From contig OZ023270.1 of assembly GCA_964006375.1 (NCBI GenBank), forward strand, positions 74,148,891 to 74,212,890: a stretch of DNA of 64,000 bases. The letters run 5' to 3'. Under the pieces are notes generated by a model. It worked only from the letters and a program-made list of their open reading frames with translations, had not been told where the DNA came from and did not search any database. The position numbers were made by a program, and so were the translations under genes. This DNA is from Tillus elongatus (taxonomy: Eukaryota; Arthropoda; Insecta; Coleoptera; Cleridae). Below, in pieces: positions 1 to 12,927 of this stretch. How positions within the stretch are numbered: position 1 is the stretch's first letter; every line of letters starts with the position of its first letter.

Positions 1-310
1 AAAGAAAATGTCGCAGGAGTGTTCTGCAAACCCTTAGGTTTCAGCTTCAACCGTCATTGTCCTTCATTTTACTAAAATATTTACAGAAAATGAATTTCAA
101 ATAGAAGCTTTCTCTGATGCATTGGCTGTAGGTTTAGCTAAGTTTAAGGTTTAACGGTATATAATTTTTAGCTCATTTTCGTAGAAAAAAAAACGTTATG
201 AGGAGACCGCGACTTTGGAATTTTGAAAAGGTTTCTACAAATGACTGCAAACTGGGCCCCCTAGAATCAATAACCGGGTTAAATTTCAGGTTTTATCTGT
301 TTACATATAT
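1..310. repeat. Degenerate fragment of the 36-39 kb foldback family
   Basis: Bases 1-90 closely match 36967-37058, and bases 165-310 resemble 36398-36520. The two blocks are in the opposite order to the later copies, so this is a rearranged or permuted fragment. No coding potential is seen. Confidence 0.6.
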
Positions 311-529
311 ACAGGTTGATGCATTTCTACGGTAAACCTCAATATAATTATTATTATACAAGATACGAGAAAAAATTGTATACGTTAATTATAGGGTGTC
401 CTGAGCTACATCTTATAAAAATATTTTGAGAATCACAAGTCGTTGGTGATCACCACCATTTTTTTTCGAACACCCTTATAGGTATTATTGCTTTATCGAA
501 ATATGATGCATGTTTATAAGAGAAAATCG

Positions 530-828
530 AGAGGCAATAAGTGCGTTGTGGTCGCGAATTTTCATTAAATCCTTCAAATTTCAATAACTCAATTTGCTGT
601 TAACCTAAGGTTTGTTGGCTAGGAAACCGGTTTTCTCGGAAATATTTTAAGTTTATTTTCGGAAAATTTTTGTACAATTTCAAACAATAAGCTAGTTTGA
701 TAAAATATGGTACATTGTTTCTACTATATAGGTCATACTGGTAACCAGATTGATGCCTGCTTGCATTAGAGAGACATATGTGCCATTAAAAACATGAAAA
801 TTCACTCCCATAACCGACTTGCTGCATT
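530..828. mobile_element. Family A MITE, short version
   Basis: Both edges carry the terminal motif that recurs through the window: a 'gtgcgttgtggtcgcgaatt' block at 541 and its inverted counterpart around 786-826, ending in 'cttgctgca'. The interior around 590-770 recurs inverted at 51990-52200. There is no coding sequence, so this is a non-autonomous DNA element of about 300 bp. Confidence 0.6.
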
Positions 829-884
829 TAGAGTTTTTAGTTATGTCAAACCCAGACGTACTGATGTTTAAAAATTATAAGACT

Positions 885-1079
885 GAGCTCAGTTTCACAA
901 AGCTCGATTAAATATTTAGCGGACGGTTAGTTAATCAAGGATAAAGACGACCAATCACAGGTTGTGATTCTGGTTTTTGCCATGACAACTAAATATTTTG
1001 AAGCTGTGAGTGGTTGTATTAAGCCCTGATTAACTAACCGGCCGTTAAATATTTAATCAAGCTTTGTGAAACTGGGCTT
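885..1079. mobile_element. Short foldback MITE, about 195 bp
   Basis: Inverted arms of about 60-70 bp are visible. The left arm contains 'cagtttcacaaagctcgatt' and 'ggttagttaatca'; the right arm holds the inverse of both, about 100 bases on, with few mismatches. The central part is short and non-coding. The superfamily cannot be assigned because the target duplication is unclear. Confidence 0.65.
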
Positions 1080-1768
1080 GAGTTTTTTATATGTTTTTTT
1101 TAATTTTTCGTCGTTATTTTAGAACATAGATACCTTATGATCTACTCTGTTGTACTTCCAAATCAATTACCTGTCGAATGACACCAAATTAAACCTAGGT
1201 TGCCATTAAAAAGAAATTCAAAATGGCGGTTCGTAAACGGCGCTCTCCGTGTAATATTCACTCTAGCTGAAATTAGGTGGTGGGGTATTGATGTGACGCT
1301 CCCCTCAACTTTATACGGAACTGCAAATAGTCGAAAATTCTGTTAAGTACTTATTAATGTTAGCCGTTAAAAAGTGCGGATGGCGTATAGGTCATTTATT
1401 AAACATTTTGCGTCACTTCTGCTTATTATGGTCATCGAAACCAGAAATATTGAACCTACTGGTCGTAGCTAATTTAAATCTTTGTTTAAATTTTTGAATA
1501 TAATAACGAAACTTTGCGGATGAAGATTCAAGAAACCTCATTAATGATTTTGATGAGTATGCATTTGTGTCTCAGAGAAAGAGGTACTCCACATTGTTGA
1601 TGCTATTATGAACCAACTATTCGCCTTTATATTTTTTTTAATAACTGATAATATCCATAAGAATCCAGTATCCTTCTGCATCTTGTGCTACAGTTCCTTC
1701 TTCGTTTTAAATGTACATGTGCTACATTTATCTAAATTCATGGCTTCTTCCATGTGCATAAAAATTCA
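1080..1768. other. Intergenic, nothing recognised
   Basis: AT-rich unique-looking sequence with no convincing reading frame. A 60-codon open frame at 1608-1790 has no recognisable features and runs into a family A fragment. Confidence 0.5.
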
Positions 1769-2090
1769 GGACGCAGCAGGTGTGTTATAATAGTGAATTT
1801 TCATCACAATTGTACATAATACGGCACGTTACTAAAAGTAATACTTTTAATTTAAACAGAAGTCGAAGATCGGGTTTAGAGGTCTTAATACAAGCTCATT
1901 TGAAGAAATATTCAAATCTTGTGTTCTAGCTTCTTTTAAGAAGAAAAACTTTGAATGTCCAAAACTAAATTTTCTATGACGCTAGAAAATTTAAATTTGG
2001 TGAATCTAGGTACTGTAAGTCTCTTTAAAAGAAACTCGTATCACAAAGTTCATTAAAGTTACAAAAGCTTATCAGAAGGAAACTTAATTC
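1769..2090. mobile_element. Family A foldback, degenerate left arm
   Basis: It starts with the family A terminus 'ggacgcagcagg' followed by 'tagtgaattttcatcacaat'. Further in it resembles the left arm of the complete copy at 61022, including the segment near 2025-2075 that parallels 61240-61300. The right part is lost. Confidence 0.55.
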
Positions 2091-2550
2091 ATACCCAAGA
2101 AGTCAATTCATTCAGTATGTGTAGACTGGAACCTGTGATGACCACTGATAAGTACACTTGAAGAAACCCAAATCACCACAACATATCTTTTTAAAGACCT
2201 AACGATCGTTTCGCTAACAGCGTTAGCTTAATCAAAGGATGAAAAAATTCTCGGAAAACTCAAAATTTTTTGAACCAAATTACTTAAAATTCACAACATA
2301 GGTTTATTCGCTTCATTACTAGCCACATATAAAGTCTCATTCCAGTTACTTCAGTACTTTCAAAAATATCGCGTATTCAAAAATATGTTTGTATATTTTT
2401 GGGGGGAAAATGTGTCCGTTGTAGCTGATTGACGAACTCGTCCGCGATTTTAACGAAATGAAGGCATGTGCCACGTTTCATTCAAATCAGTTGAATATTT
2501 TTTGAGTTATCGCTCGGATACATATGTACATATACATACATACACATATA

Positions 2551-4456
2551 CAGGGTGGCGCATTGAAAACAAAACAGACCGATTTGCGTCCAGAGAATTT
2601 TTTTTTAAGAAACGCTAAAACACGTTAATTTTAATATTGAGACGAACATGTTTTGACATAAAACTCAACTTTGTCACATCAACCCCTTAAGGGTGGTGAT
2701 AACAACCCTTATATTTTAAATAGGGAACATGGGTAGAGTGTTACATCATTTGAAAGCTCTTTATTTTCTGAATTCAGTACACTAATTTTTTTGGAAGCTT
2801 TATTAACTCGTTTAAAAATTATTCACAGTTGGAGCTGCAAGAACGTATTTCATTCATTGTGATAAGAAATGCACTAATTAGTCCATTTTTCGTTAAAAAA
2901 AAAAACTAAAAAACAAAACCAAACGTTCAAAAATGTTTATTTAGTTAAGTAAGTGTTCAAATTGTTGACCACCAGCTTCCATACAAAAGTACAAATTTTG
3001 TTCAAAACGAGCTCTGACATTCTGGAGCATTTGTGGAGTTATTAGACGGCATTCTTCAACAATGCGTCGTCGTAATTCTTCCAGAGACTCCGGTTCTGTT
3101 GCGTAAATTCTACTCTTTAAATGGCCGTATAGAAAGAAGTCTAAAAGAGTTAAATCCGGTGATCTAGGGGGGCACTCAATAGCACCTCTACACCCAATCT
3201 ATTGTTCTGGAAACTCTATGTTCAAGAACTCCCTAACACGTTGTGAAAAATGCGAAGGAGCTTCAGCTTGTTGAAACACTAATTGATTTTCTTGATAGCG
3301 ATCATCATTTTCAACAATGTCAGTTAGTAGAGGGTAAACGATATCTTCTAGTAACTCCAAATACGTTTCGCCACTCAAATTGCCATAAAGAAAAATTGGT
3401 CCGATTAGACGGTCTCCAAAAGTGCCAGTCCAGACATTCAATTTCTGTGGACTTTGAGTGTGGACTTCGTGAAAATTTCTTGGATTATTATTTGCCCAAT
3501 AACGACAATTATGACGACTGACTGTAGAGTTTAATAAAAACGTACACTCGTCTGAAAAACAGATATTGAACAGATAGTTCCCGTTATCAGCTATTCGTGC
3601 AGTCATAACTTCACAAAATTCTAGCCGTCGATCAAAATCATCTTCATTCAGTTGTTGTACAAGATGAATTTTATACGGGTGAAATTTATGATGCTTTAAT
3701 ATTCGCTGAATAGTTTTTTTGATTTTTGAAACAGTGGCCAATTTTCTCGTGCTCAAAGTTGGGTCTGCAGCAATTTGTCCTAAAACTTCAATCTCAGTAC
3801 TCTCATTTCTAACCGGAAATTCACGTTCAGGATCTCGCTTTTTGTTGTTGTCAAAACTTTGCAACTAACCCCAAAATGTATTTTCTGTTAACATGTCTGT
3901 TCGGATGTCGTTCATTAAACAAATTTGCGGTACGGTTGGCACAGTCATCGTTTTGAAAAAAAAAAGTAATTATTTCAGCTCTTTCTTCTACAGAATACAC
4001 CATTGTGAAATTAATTTTCGGTAGTACTATCAAGTATCAAACCGACCGATAAACTGAAATAATAAACCGCATTTCTCTCATTCCGATAAGAAATGTTCTG
4101 ATAGTCCATTTTTTGTTTACAAACCAACAAAACATTGACTATCAGTACATTTCTTATCGGAATGAGTGAAATGCGTTTTTGCATCTTCAACTGTGAATAA
4201 TTTTTATACGAGTTGATAAAACTTCCAAAAAAATTAGTGTGCTGAATTCAGAAAAGAAAAAGCTTTCAAATGATGTAACACCCATGTTCCCTATTAAACA
4301 TATAAGGGTTGTTATCACCACGATTAAGGGGTTGATGTGACAAAGTTGAATTTTATGTCAAAACATGTCCCCCTCAATATTAAAATTGACGTGTTTCAGC
4401 GTTTCTTAAAAAAAATTCTCTGGACGCAAATCGGTTTGTTTCGTTTTCAATGCGCC

Positions 4457-4461
<5 letters not shown>
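2551..4461 (-). mobile_element. Tc1/mariner-type element 1 (long TIRs)
   Basis: Terminal inverted repeats of about 330 bp are present. The left one begins 'cagggtggcgcattgaaaac' at 2551, directly after TA. The right one spans about 4140-4461 and ends 'caatgcgccaccc' before TA. TA on both sides is the expected target duplication of the IS630/Tc1/mariner superfamily. The interior is a single decayed transposase on the minus strand. The right end abuts a (TA)n array. A sister copy lies at 18030-19960. Confidence 0.88.
2941..4003 (-). pseudogene. Tc1/mariner-type transposase, broken (copy 1)
   Basis: Read on the minus strand from ATG 4003 (MVYSVEERAE). An N-terminal helix-turn-helix region of the kind found in insect Tc3-like transposases (NERHPNRHVNRKYI) is followed by a DDE/D catalytic region: FSDECTF, then a QDGAP-like motif, then PPRSPDLTLLDFFLYG. 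The spacing between the second and third acidic positions is 41 by my count. Defects: a ~14-base deletion near 3855 relative to the copy at 19.3 kb, which shifts the frame; an in-frame TAG after EFPEQ (about 3197); and the second catalytic Asp replaced by Ala (QQAEAPSHF). It could not be active. Confidence 0.85.

Positions 4462-4537
<76 letters not shown>
4461..4537. repeat. (TA)n array
   Basis: Uninterrupted TA dinucleotides beginning exactly at the TA target site of the neighbouring element. Confidence 0.95.
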
Positions 4538-4539
<2 letters not shown>

Positions 4540-4699
4540 CTGCATACAAGCCCATGAGATGTTAGTGGGGCTAGATAATAAACATTCTAAGAAAAAAAAT
4601 GTTTTTATTACTGCCAGTCTAAAAATAAAATTACGGTTGCCCCATAACGCCATTGTTTTCAAAACATAATAAATCAAGTCTTCTCATAAAGAACGTTAC

Positions 4700-4960
4700 C
4701 TCACTGCTGGATTAGACCGCGAAGCGGGCTTCTCTATTTCTCATCGACACCCAGTCCACCTGGTCGTGAAAATGTTATTTAACAAATTTCAGGCTTCGAA
4801 ACCAAATTGAGGTGCTCCATCTTGCTGGAGCCATACATCCTGATAGTCACCACAGAGGTTTTGTAGTTCTGGCACGACACTACCTCCTAATAAATTTAGA
4901 TATTTGTCTGAAGTCAAATTTGCTTCGATAAAGACTAGTCCAACTAACTCATCGCCGATA
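4700..4960 (-). pseudogene. Tc1/mariner-type transposase fragment
   Basis: The minus-strand translation from about 4950 reads LVGLVFIEANLTSDKYLNLL, then a stretch ending VWLQQDGAPQF. This is the segment around the second catalytic Asp of Tc3-like transposases. The frame is lost after the DGAP motif, although scattered similarity (a RW.G.R-like stretch) continues to about 4700. No terminal repeats are seen, so this is an old fragment. Confidence 0.65.
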
Positions 4961-6443
<1,483 letters not shown>

Positions 6444-7275
6444 TACCCAGTAAACACATGTTCGTTAATTAAACGTTTAAAAGGAAACTGCTACCTTACA
6501 TTTAATTTTGGTAAAAATGTCGCCCGAATAAACATGTAATTAAACCAATATAAAAACGTTTTTATACATGTATGTTTTAATGTTTAAATCTACGTTTTTC
6601 TTACATGTTTATTAACAAGGATTTTACAACGTTAATTTAACCATCATCTGTAATGGAGCATATACGTTTATAATTACTGTTTATCAACGGGAATTTGTAA
6701 CGTTAAACTATTTGCCGTTAATAACGTAAAATATACATTTTTTATACATGTTTATTAACAAGGGTTTTGCAACGAAGAATATACGTTTATAATTAATGTT
6801 TATCAACGGGATCTGTCACGTTAATCTGCTTGTATTAACGACGTATAATAAACGTTTGAATTACAACTAATACATACCAATCAAATAATAGTTTTTCAAC
6901 CCAGCTGACAGCAGAAGATGAGTACGATTAATTTTTTGACGATGGCAACTTATAGGACAAACGATCATTAGGTGTAGAAGTGTCAAACTGGACCTCATTG
7001 CGGTGTAGATACTTACTTTAAGTGCTCATTGCTCATCAAAACTTCTAAACTTGGTACTTTGCTAAATTTTATAAACCTACCATTGACAAATTATTATTTA
7101 TGTTTATAATTTTAAATGGGCTTTATAAAAATGGATTAGATCACAAGTCAAATGTCAACTATATTTAAAAAACAAAAATATATTTAAAAAAACTTACATT
7201 TCATTATCAAAAAACTAAAATAATTAATACCACATTCTAAAAACATAACAAGCTTCTTCAATCATAGCCTCTTAA

Positions 7276-7455
7276 TCATGAAATAAAAAATATATTTCCT
7301 AAATTGTTTGTCAACTTCTCAACCAAAAAAAAGTATTGCTCCATTAGTTTTTTGCCTGGACCTTTTCGAAGTAGCTAATTACAACCAATCCTTAACAGCA
7401 CAAAAGATTGCTCTGTCGCCTTTTTCACGTTGGGGAAAATTTAGCTTTGCAGCAT
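7276..7455 (-). pseudogene. Exon-like segment in family B (copy 1, stop inside)
   Basis: On the minus strand, a splice-acceptor-like 'ataattttag' is followed by coding AAKLNFPQREKGDRAIFCAV then KDWL and a stop. The copy at 21762-21941 reads through this point for the same 180-bp length. It may be a captured host exon. I do not recognise the protein. Confidence 0.4.
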
Positions 7456-7544
7456 CTAAAATTATAAACTAATAAATAAAAATAAATAGGTCATAAAATT
7501 GTGATTACCATATACTACTGCCATTAGTCTCGTGGGTTCTAATG

Positions 7545-7548
<4 letters not shown>

Positions 7549-7611
<63 letters not shown>
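7549..7611. repeat. (TA)n array inside family B
   Basis: TA dinucleotides at the same internal position as the arrays at 22035-22236 in the sister copy. Confidence 0.95.
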
Positions 7612-7613
<2 letters not shown>

Positions 7614-8529
7614 GTGTACATGTATCGTGCAAATTAAATTAAACTGGGGAAAATAAACAAATACTTCAGAATTTATAAATGCTAAACCCGTAGCTAACTA
7701 TTATTACTCTCATTCGAAAGTTTGAACAATCAAAATAGAGGAAAAAAATGGTGTATTCATAAACGTTAGATATACGTCTAATGCCTCAATAAAATTAAAC
7801 TTGAAAATATGAGAAAGCAACCAACATGGCCGATTTTAAACACGCCGGTTAAACTCATAAGTCCCAATTATTTATTCTACCTAATAACGCTCTATAGCAA
7901 TTAAAGTACAAGAAATGTGATTAACTTCGACAACGTTTGAAGACAATTATTACATATTGTGATACAGCTTACCTTAACCTAACTTCAAGACATTGACACT
8001 TTGAGCTGCACTAACTGTACCTATTTCCAAAACTTTTAAGGGAAATCGCTACAGGATGATAATCATTATTTGTAAATATGTATAAAACAATTATAAATTA
8101 TAGAACAGACCACCATTCACCATAACATACAAGTGTCACGTACTGAATATAATATTCAATAAAATTTAATTCCAAGCACCACGTTACACACTGCACGCCA
8201 TCACTTCACCTGTTCTGTTTCTATTTCTATTTCTTGTTCATTCTCGTTCAGCATGCGCACAAACACTTACTAATTTACAAGGACATAGAACTAGAATATT
8301 AAATATGTTTTATGTATTACACAGTGGAATGCAAAAGACAAAATAGCTCCTTTTAAAACATACACGCATTGTCGAATACCTCTCAGATTGATTATGTGAC
8401 AAAAATTTTAAAAAAGCCAGGAAAAAATGTATCCTATATAAATATAGGTACATAATATAATATATCACATAATATCTCACGCCAAAATAATATCTAGTTC
8501 TAGTGTATCTACTTCATGTATATTTTTAT

Positions 8530-9345
8530 AGGCGAACCTTGTTGAAACTACGTATAAATATTATGTTTAAAAACACTTAATTAATAACGTCTTTTACAAC
8601 GATAAATTGTTAAGTAATTTGCTTTTTTAACAAAAATTAGAAAAATAGTGGTTTTATATATAGTTTATATCACATAAAATATCTCTCGCTTAAAAAATGT
8701 CTGGTAATATACGTATATTTTATGTATGAATCACTACTTCGTGCATGTGTTTCATAGGCGAACTGTGATGAAACAACCTTTAAATATTATGTTTAAAAAC
8801 AGTTAATTAATAAGGTCTTTTACAATGACAAATTGTTTCGTTGCTTGTTTTTTTAGAAAAATTAGGAAAACAGTTGTTTTAAATATAACGTTTATATCAC
8901 ATAAATATCTCTCACTTATAAAATGCCTGATAAAATACGTGTATTTTATGTATGAATCCTAACTTCATGTAGGTTTTTGGTAGGCGAACTGTGTTGAAAC
9001 AACGTTTAAATATTATACCCTTCATCAATAAGTTCTTTACAACGAGAAAATGTTCACCTAATTTTTGTGAAAAAATACCTGTTTTACATATAACGTTTAT
9101 ACCACACAAAATATCTTTCGCTTATAAAATGTTTAATAAAATACATATATTCAACGTATTAATCTCAACTAAACGTAGTTTTTTGATAGGAGAAATGTGT
9201 TTAAATAACGTTTAAATATTATGTCTAAAAACTCTTCATAATTAACGTCTTTACAACGAAGAAATGGTAACGTTGCCTTTTTAGCCTAGAATTAAACGTT
9301 AATTTTTATAACCGATAACGTTTTTTCAACGGTCTTTACATAAAA
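8530..9345. repeat. Four ~220-bp subrepeats in family B
   Basis: The block 'ggcgaac...gttgaaac...tttaaatattatgtttaaaaac' recurs at about 8533, 8757, 8983 and 9188 (spacings 224, 226 and 205). Each copy is followed by an 'acgtcttt-acaacg' box. The same four subrepeats are present in copy 2 (about 23145-23960). Confidence 0.75.
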
Positions 9346-9381
9346 TAGACGTTTATTAAACGCACGTGTGTTTATTGGGTA

Positions 9382-9563
9382 GATGGCGGTATCCTTTATA
9401 TGGACGTCGAATTCTAAAGTCTCCTTGTTTTTGACAACTAGAACACCAAGAAAGGTTAATTTATTATAAATTTCTAATTCGTGGGTAAATTTTATAGAAT
9501 CAAGTTTGTTGTTTAATTTGGCAATAAAATCTTGTATTCTGCAAAGGTTTGTGTTAAACAGTT
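9382..9563 (-). pseudogene. Penelope-like element, RT part
   Basis: The minus-strand frame reads KLFNTNLCRIQDFIAKLNNK, then FTHELEIYNKLTFLGVLVVK and LEFDVHIKDTAI. This is the RT C-terminal region of Penelope-like elements, where ...L.FLDVLV...K is typical. It continues into YIPNDSHH on the other side of the family B insertion (5843-6443). It is truncated upstream. Confidence 0.7.
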
Positions 9564-11129
9564 TTGTACCGTGATTGCATTACGAGGAGGTGCTCCATCT
9601 TGTTTAAGTCCATAAAATATTATCAAATAAGTTATTATTCTCCTCATAAAGCACTGATAGCTGAGCTACGAAACGAAACTTGCGCTGCTCATATCTTAAA
9701 TGATGAAGAAGATAAACTTTATGAGGACAATACTCATTTATCTTCAAAATCTGGGCTTGTAATTATTTTAGGGATGTGTGAGGATCATTATTAATAATCT
9801 ACAATACATGTGATACGTTTTTATCAGATGTTACAATTTTTCCTTTGTTTCTTGAAACTGCCAGTATTCCTTAAGTGTGCGCATAAACTTGCGAATGTTT
9901 TTGGAATCTGTTATGACGCCGCCGCACTTCCTTTTATACCAGATGACAAATGCTCAAATAATTCCCAATCTATTCACCAACCTAATTTGTCATTGGCATA
10001 AGCTAAGTTACCGGGAAGTTAGAGGGCCGCCAGCTTTTCTACAGTGGAGATGGGCGTGGGTCAAAATAAGATGTTAACTAGGGGCGCCACTTGATTGTTT
10101 AACCTCCACTCCCGGATATTCTAATAACATGTTCACTAATATGCTTCCTTGCCCAGATCCAACACAACCAAGAATTCTTGGATCACACTGGCAACTATAG
10201 CCAACCACAATCGAGCACAGGAAGCCACAAGGGAGTTATGATTATGGTAACACAAATTAAATTTCAGAACGGTAGGGTCTCATAGACCCACAAATAAAGA
10301 TAAAGGTAATGATCTAACCTAACAACAGCCCTGAAAACAAAACACAAACACAAAACCAAAACACACCTATAATATGATAAAATAAGGGCTTTTATTAAGC
10401 TTCTTTGGCATACAAGAATTTATTAAAAGCTGTTCTAAAATTCCGATCTAAAATAAAAAAGTCTCTATAATATAACTAAAATGGCTTACTACAAAATAAT
10501 CAAGATATTTAATGAGTATATATGAATGTGCTCCAAACTATATTTGTTCTACGGGAAATCCCACTTTTCGTGTACGCAAAGCTCACAACTTATTTCCCCA
10601 AATATTAATTAATTACACGTTAATTACGGTAAGTGGCCTGATTAAAGATCAAGTCCCAAAGAATAATCAATAAGCTTGACTAATGCTAACAATATATGAT
10701 AACTGGTGGTACTATCAAAAGTGAAGCAATTATATTAACAATGGTCTTATAAAAATCTGTACCACATTTAGTGATGTTTAAATAAAATAAATTCAGTTTG
10801 ATTTTAGCAAATTTAACAGAGATGAATATTTAAAACTTTAGCTTATCAAGATTGTCTCTTATCACTTTATTCTTTATCACAAAACGGAAAATTCTTACTT
10901 GAAATTCCTGGGCTCCTAGACCATAAAATTACCAACAATTTGTTCTTGACTAGCACATAAAAACTCCATTTACTTCAATAGCCCTACTTCGTTCGGTACA
11001 TGAAAATTCACTATTCCATGCGAGACTTATTCCACTCAAAATTGCGATATGTGAATCTGCCAAAGGTATTGCCCAACACAAAGATTTCTGCCTAACACAA
11101 ATAGTTTCTATACCTGATACTAGGAATTT
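9564..11129. other. Mostly unassigned sequence
   Basis: No gene is supported. The minus strand at 9575-9620 reads FYGLKQDGAPPRNAI, a scrap resembling the DGAPP motif of Tc-type transposases. The region 10020-10330 is less AT-rich than its surroundings but has only short frames. Confidence 0.4.
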
Positions 11130-11312
11130 TCCATCCAGCACAAGGACTTTCCAACCGATACTAGGATTTCTCTATCCGGCACAAGGATTTTCTGCCTAAC
11201 GCAAGAATTGCCCAATACGAAAATTGCCCCATACGAAAATTTCTCTATCCAGCACAAGAATTCTTCTATCCGGCACAAGAACTCTTCTATCCGGCACAAG
11301 AACCCTAAAAAC
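11130..11312. repeat. Minisatellite, ~24-bp unit
   Basis: Imperfect tandem units of the type 'tctatccggcacaagaa' recur between about 11170 and 11305, with diverged flanking units ('cgatactaggatttc', 'caatacgaaaattgc'). The open frame on the minus strand here only reflects the repeat (IEEFLCRIEEFLC). Confidence 0.7.
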
Positions 11313-12844
11313 AATAAGTAACGGAATGCTAGAGGTGTTATAGTTACGAGAGAGGATGATTTCTTACCTCCAAAGAGGGAAACGAAACTCCAACAACGGG
11401 ACAAGATTAATGTGGTCCTTATATCCCCTCAAACGGGTATCTCTACAGTCTTCAGCACTAAATCCGTACATTACGACATCACCAAAAAGACTGCAGATTA
11501 TGTTCTGAATGCAATTAAATCCACTAAGGGGGATAATTAATATCCAACTTGCTCCTCAGAACGAACCACGTGTTAACTCCAACAACTGCCAACGAAAAAT
11601 CTCTCTCTCGAGCCTTCCGGAGCATTCACATTTCCTACCTGAAAGCAGGTAACGCCACTCGTTCGCTCTCACTTGCATCCCATACGTCCCCAGCCATCTA
11701 TCCTTCTCAACATGCGGACCATTCTCGAACCACCGACAAACTGCAACGCAAGCGTGGCAGCCGACACGATATACCAGGGGTAGTACAAATAGAAATGATT
11801 TAACAAAAGATCTCAATTTTATTCCGTATACGAGGGATAGCCAGAAGAAATAACCACGATTGTCGCCAATAATTCTCTGTTCAGAGCAGAGGAGGAACCA
11901 CAAATACGTCCAAACTAGCTTAGTTGTTTAGCTATTCAATTTATACTGTTACACTGTCTTAATTGTTTTTCATTATTTGTTTCATTTTGTTTTGCCTGAG
12001 TCTCGGACTTCTTGTATAAAACATACTGTATACATTTCTTTAATAAACATCACATTACAATAAACTACGTTAAAAGATAAAAGTTTATGAATGTTCGAAA
12101 CCTACTATCTGCCAAATTTATATCTGTGGTGTGGTGGTGGACAAAAGGTGGTTTGGCTGCTACTTTGTTGTCATGAGTCACATTTTTTAAATTACTTTCT
12201 CGTTTGTTGAATTTTATCTATAAGAGTGAAGATAATGAAAACATATTTTCTCTCAGCATTCTGATAGTTCCTATTGTGAACCTGACTTTCATCATACATA
12301 CAGTATTTTTACATTATCTCTCTACAATTTTAATTTCAGACATATGGTTGTATTTAAAAAAACTGCCTAAAAATGTATGGTCTTTCTGACTGTCAAAAAT
12401 ACCTAAATATCCTATTGGAATTTAAAAAAAGTCACTTCCGGTAAAACCTGAAGTTGTGCAGTAGCCTGATTACGGTGGTTTACTATTCTCATTCAATTAT
12501 GTAAAATTCCGAAAAAGCCAGTGTTCAGTATTTGTGTTAAAAATGTTACGGAGGTTTTTATCTTGTAAGCAATGGTAAACTTAACCTTAAATATCTAAAA
12601 ACGGTTAATTATGGATAGGGACAACTTTATTCGGAATTTAATTCTATATCAAACGCAACCTATTTCAGTCATCTGAGGATCGAAAAGTTTCTTTGCAGTA
12701 CAGCGCCATCTACACATGTGCTAATACAAATATTTTTGTTTTACAAGGGGCAAGCCTTTCGCGTCCCTAATTTAACCCATTGAACAATTTTCAAAAATCC
12801 CATTTAGTTTTGAAGAAAATGGCGTATGGAAATTTAAATGGCAC

Positions 12845-12847
<3 letters not shown>
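11313..12847. other. Intergenic, no gene recognised
   Basis: Moderately AT-rich. Reading frames at 11549-11903 overlap on both strands and have no recognisable motif. The stretch just before 12848 ('aaatggcacacctta') resembles the inner end of a Tc1/mariner-type terminal repeat, but no partner was found. Confidence 0.4.

Positions 12848-12923
<76 letters not shown>
12848..12923. repeat. (TA)n array
   Basis: TA dinucleotides running directly into the left end of the next Tc1/mariner-type element. Confidence 0.95.

Positions 12924-12927
<4 letters not shown>

Larger units (their letters stand above)
6446..9379. mobile_element. Family B non-autonomous DNA element, copy 1
   Basis: A 2934-bp unit bounded by imperfect inverted termini of about 35 bp: 'cccagtaaacacatgttcgt' on the left, and on the right the inverse of 'cccaataaacacacgtgcgt'. 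TA lies on each side. It is inserted inside a Penelope-like element, whose reading continues on both sides. A 3.1 kb copy occurs at 20895-23995. No transposase is present. The interior holds AACGTT/ACGTTTAAATAT-rich subrepeats, a (TA)n array and an exon-like minus-strand segment. The superfamily is undetermined. Confidence 0.8.

Noticed and set aside
4337..4677. Open frames of repeated Ile-Tyr on both strands at this and every other (TA)n array
   Set aside because: They are translations of TA dinucleotides, open in several frames by composition only.
9564..9794. 76-residue frame MYRDCITRRCSILFKSIKYY
   Set aside because: It overlaps a transposase scrap on the opposite strand and has no recognised motif or splice context.
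11120..11404. 94-residue minus-strand frame with CRIEEFL repeats
   Set aside because: It reflects a ~24-bp minisatellite whose length is a multiple of three.
10020..12060. Possible LTR retrotransposon
   Set aside because: Some stretches look LTR-like, but I could find no matching direct repeats, primer-binding site or gag/pol coding.
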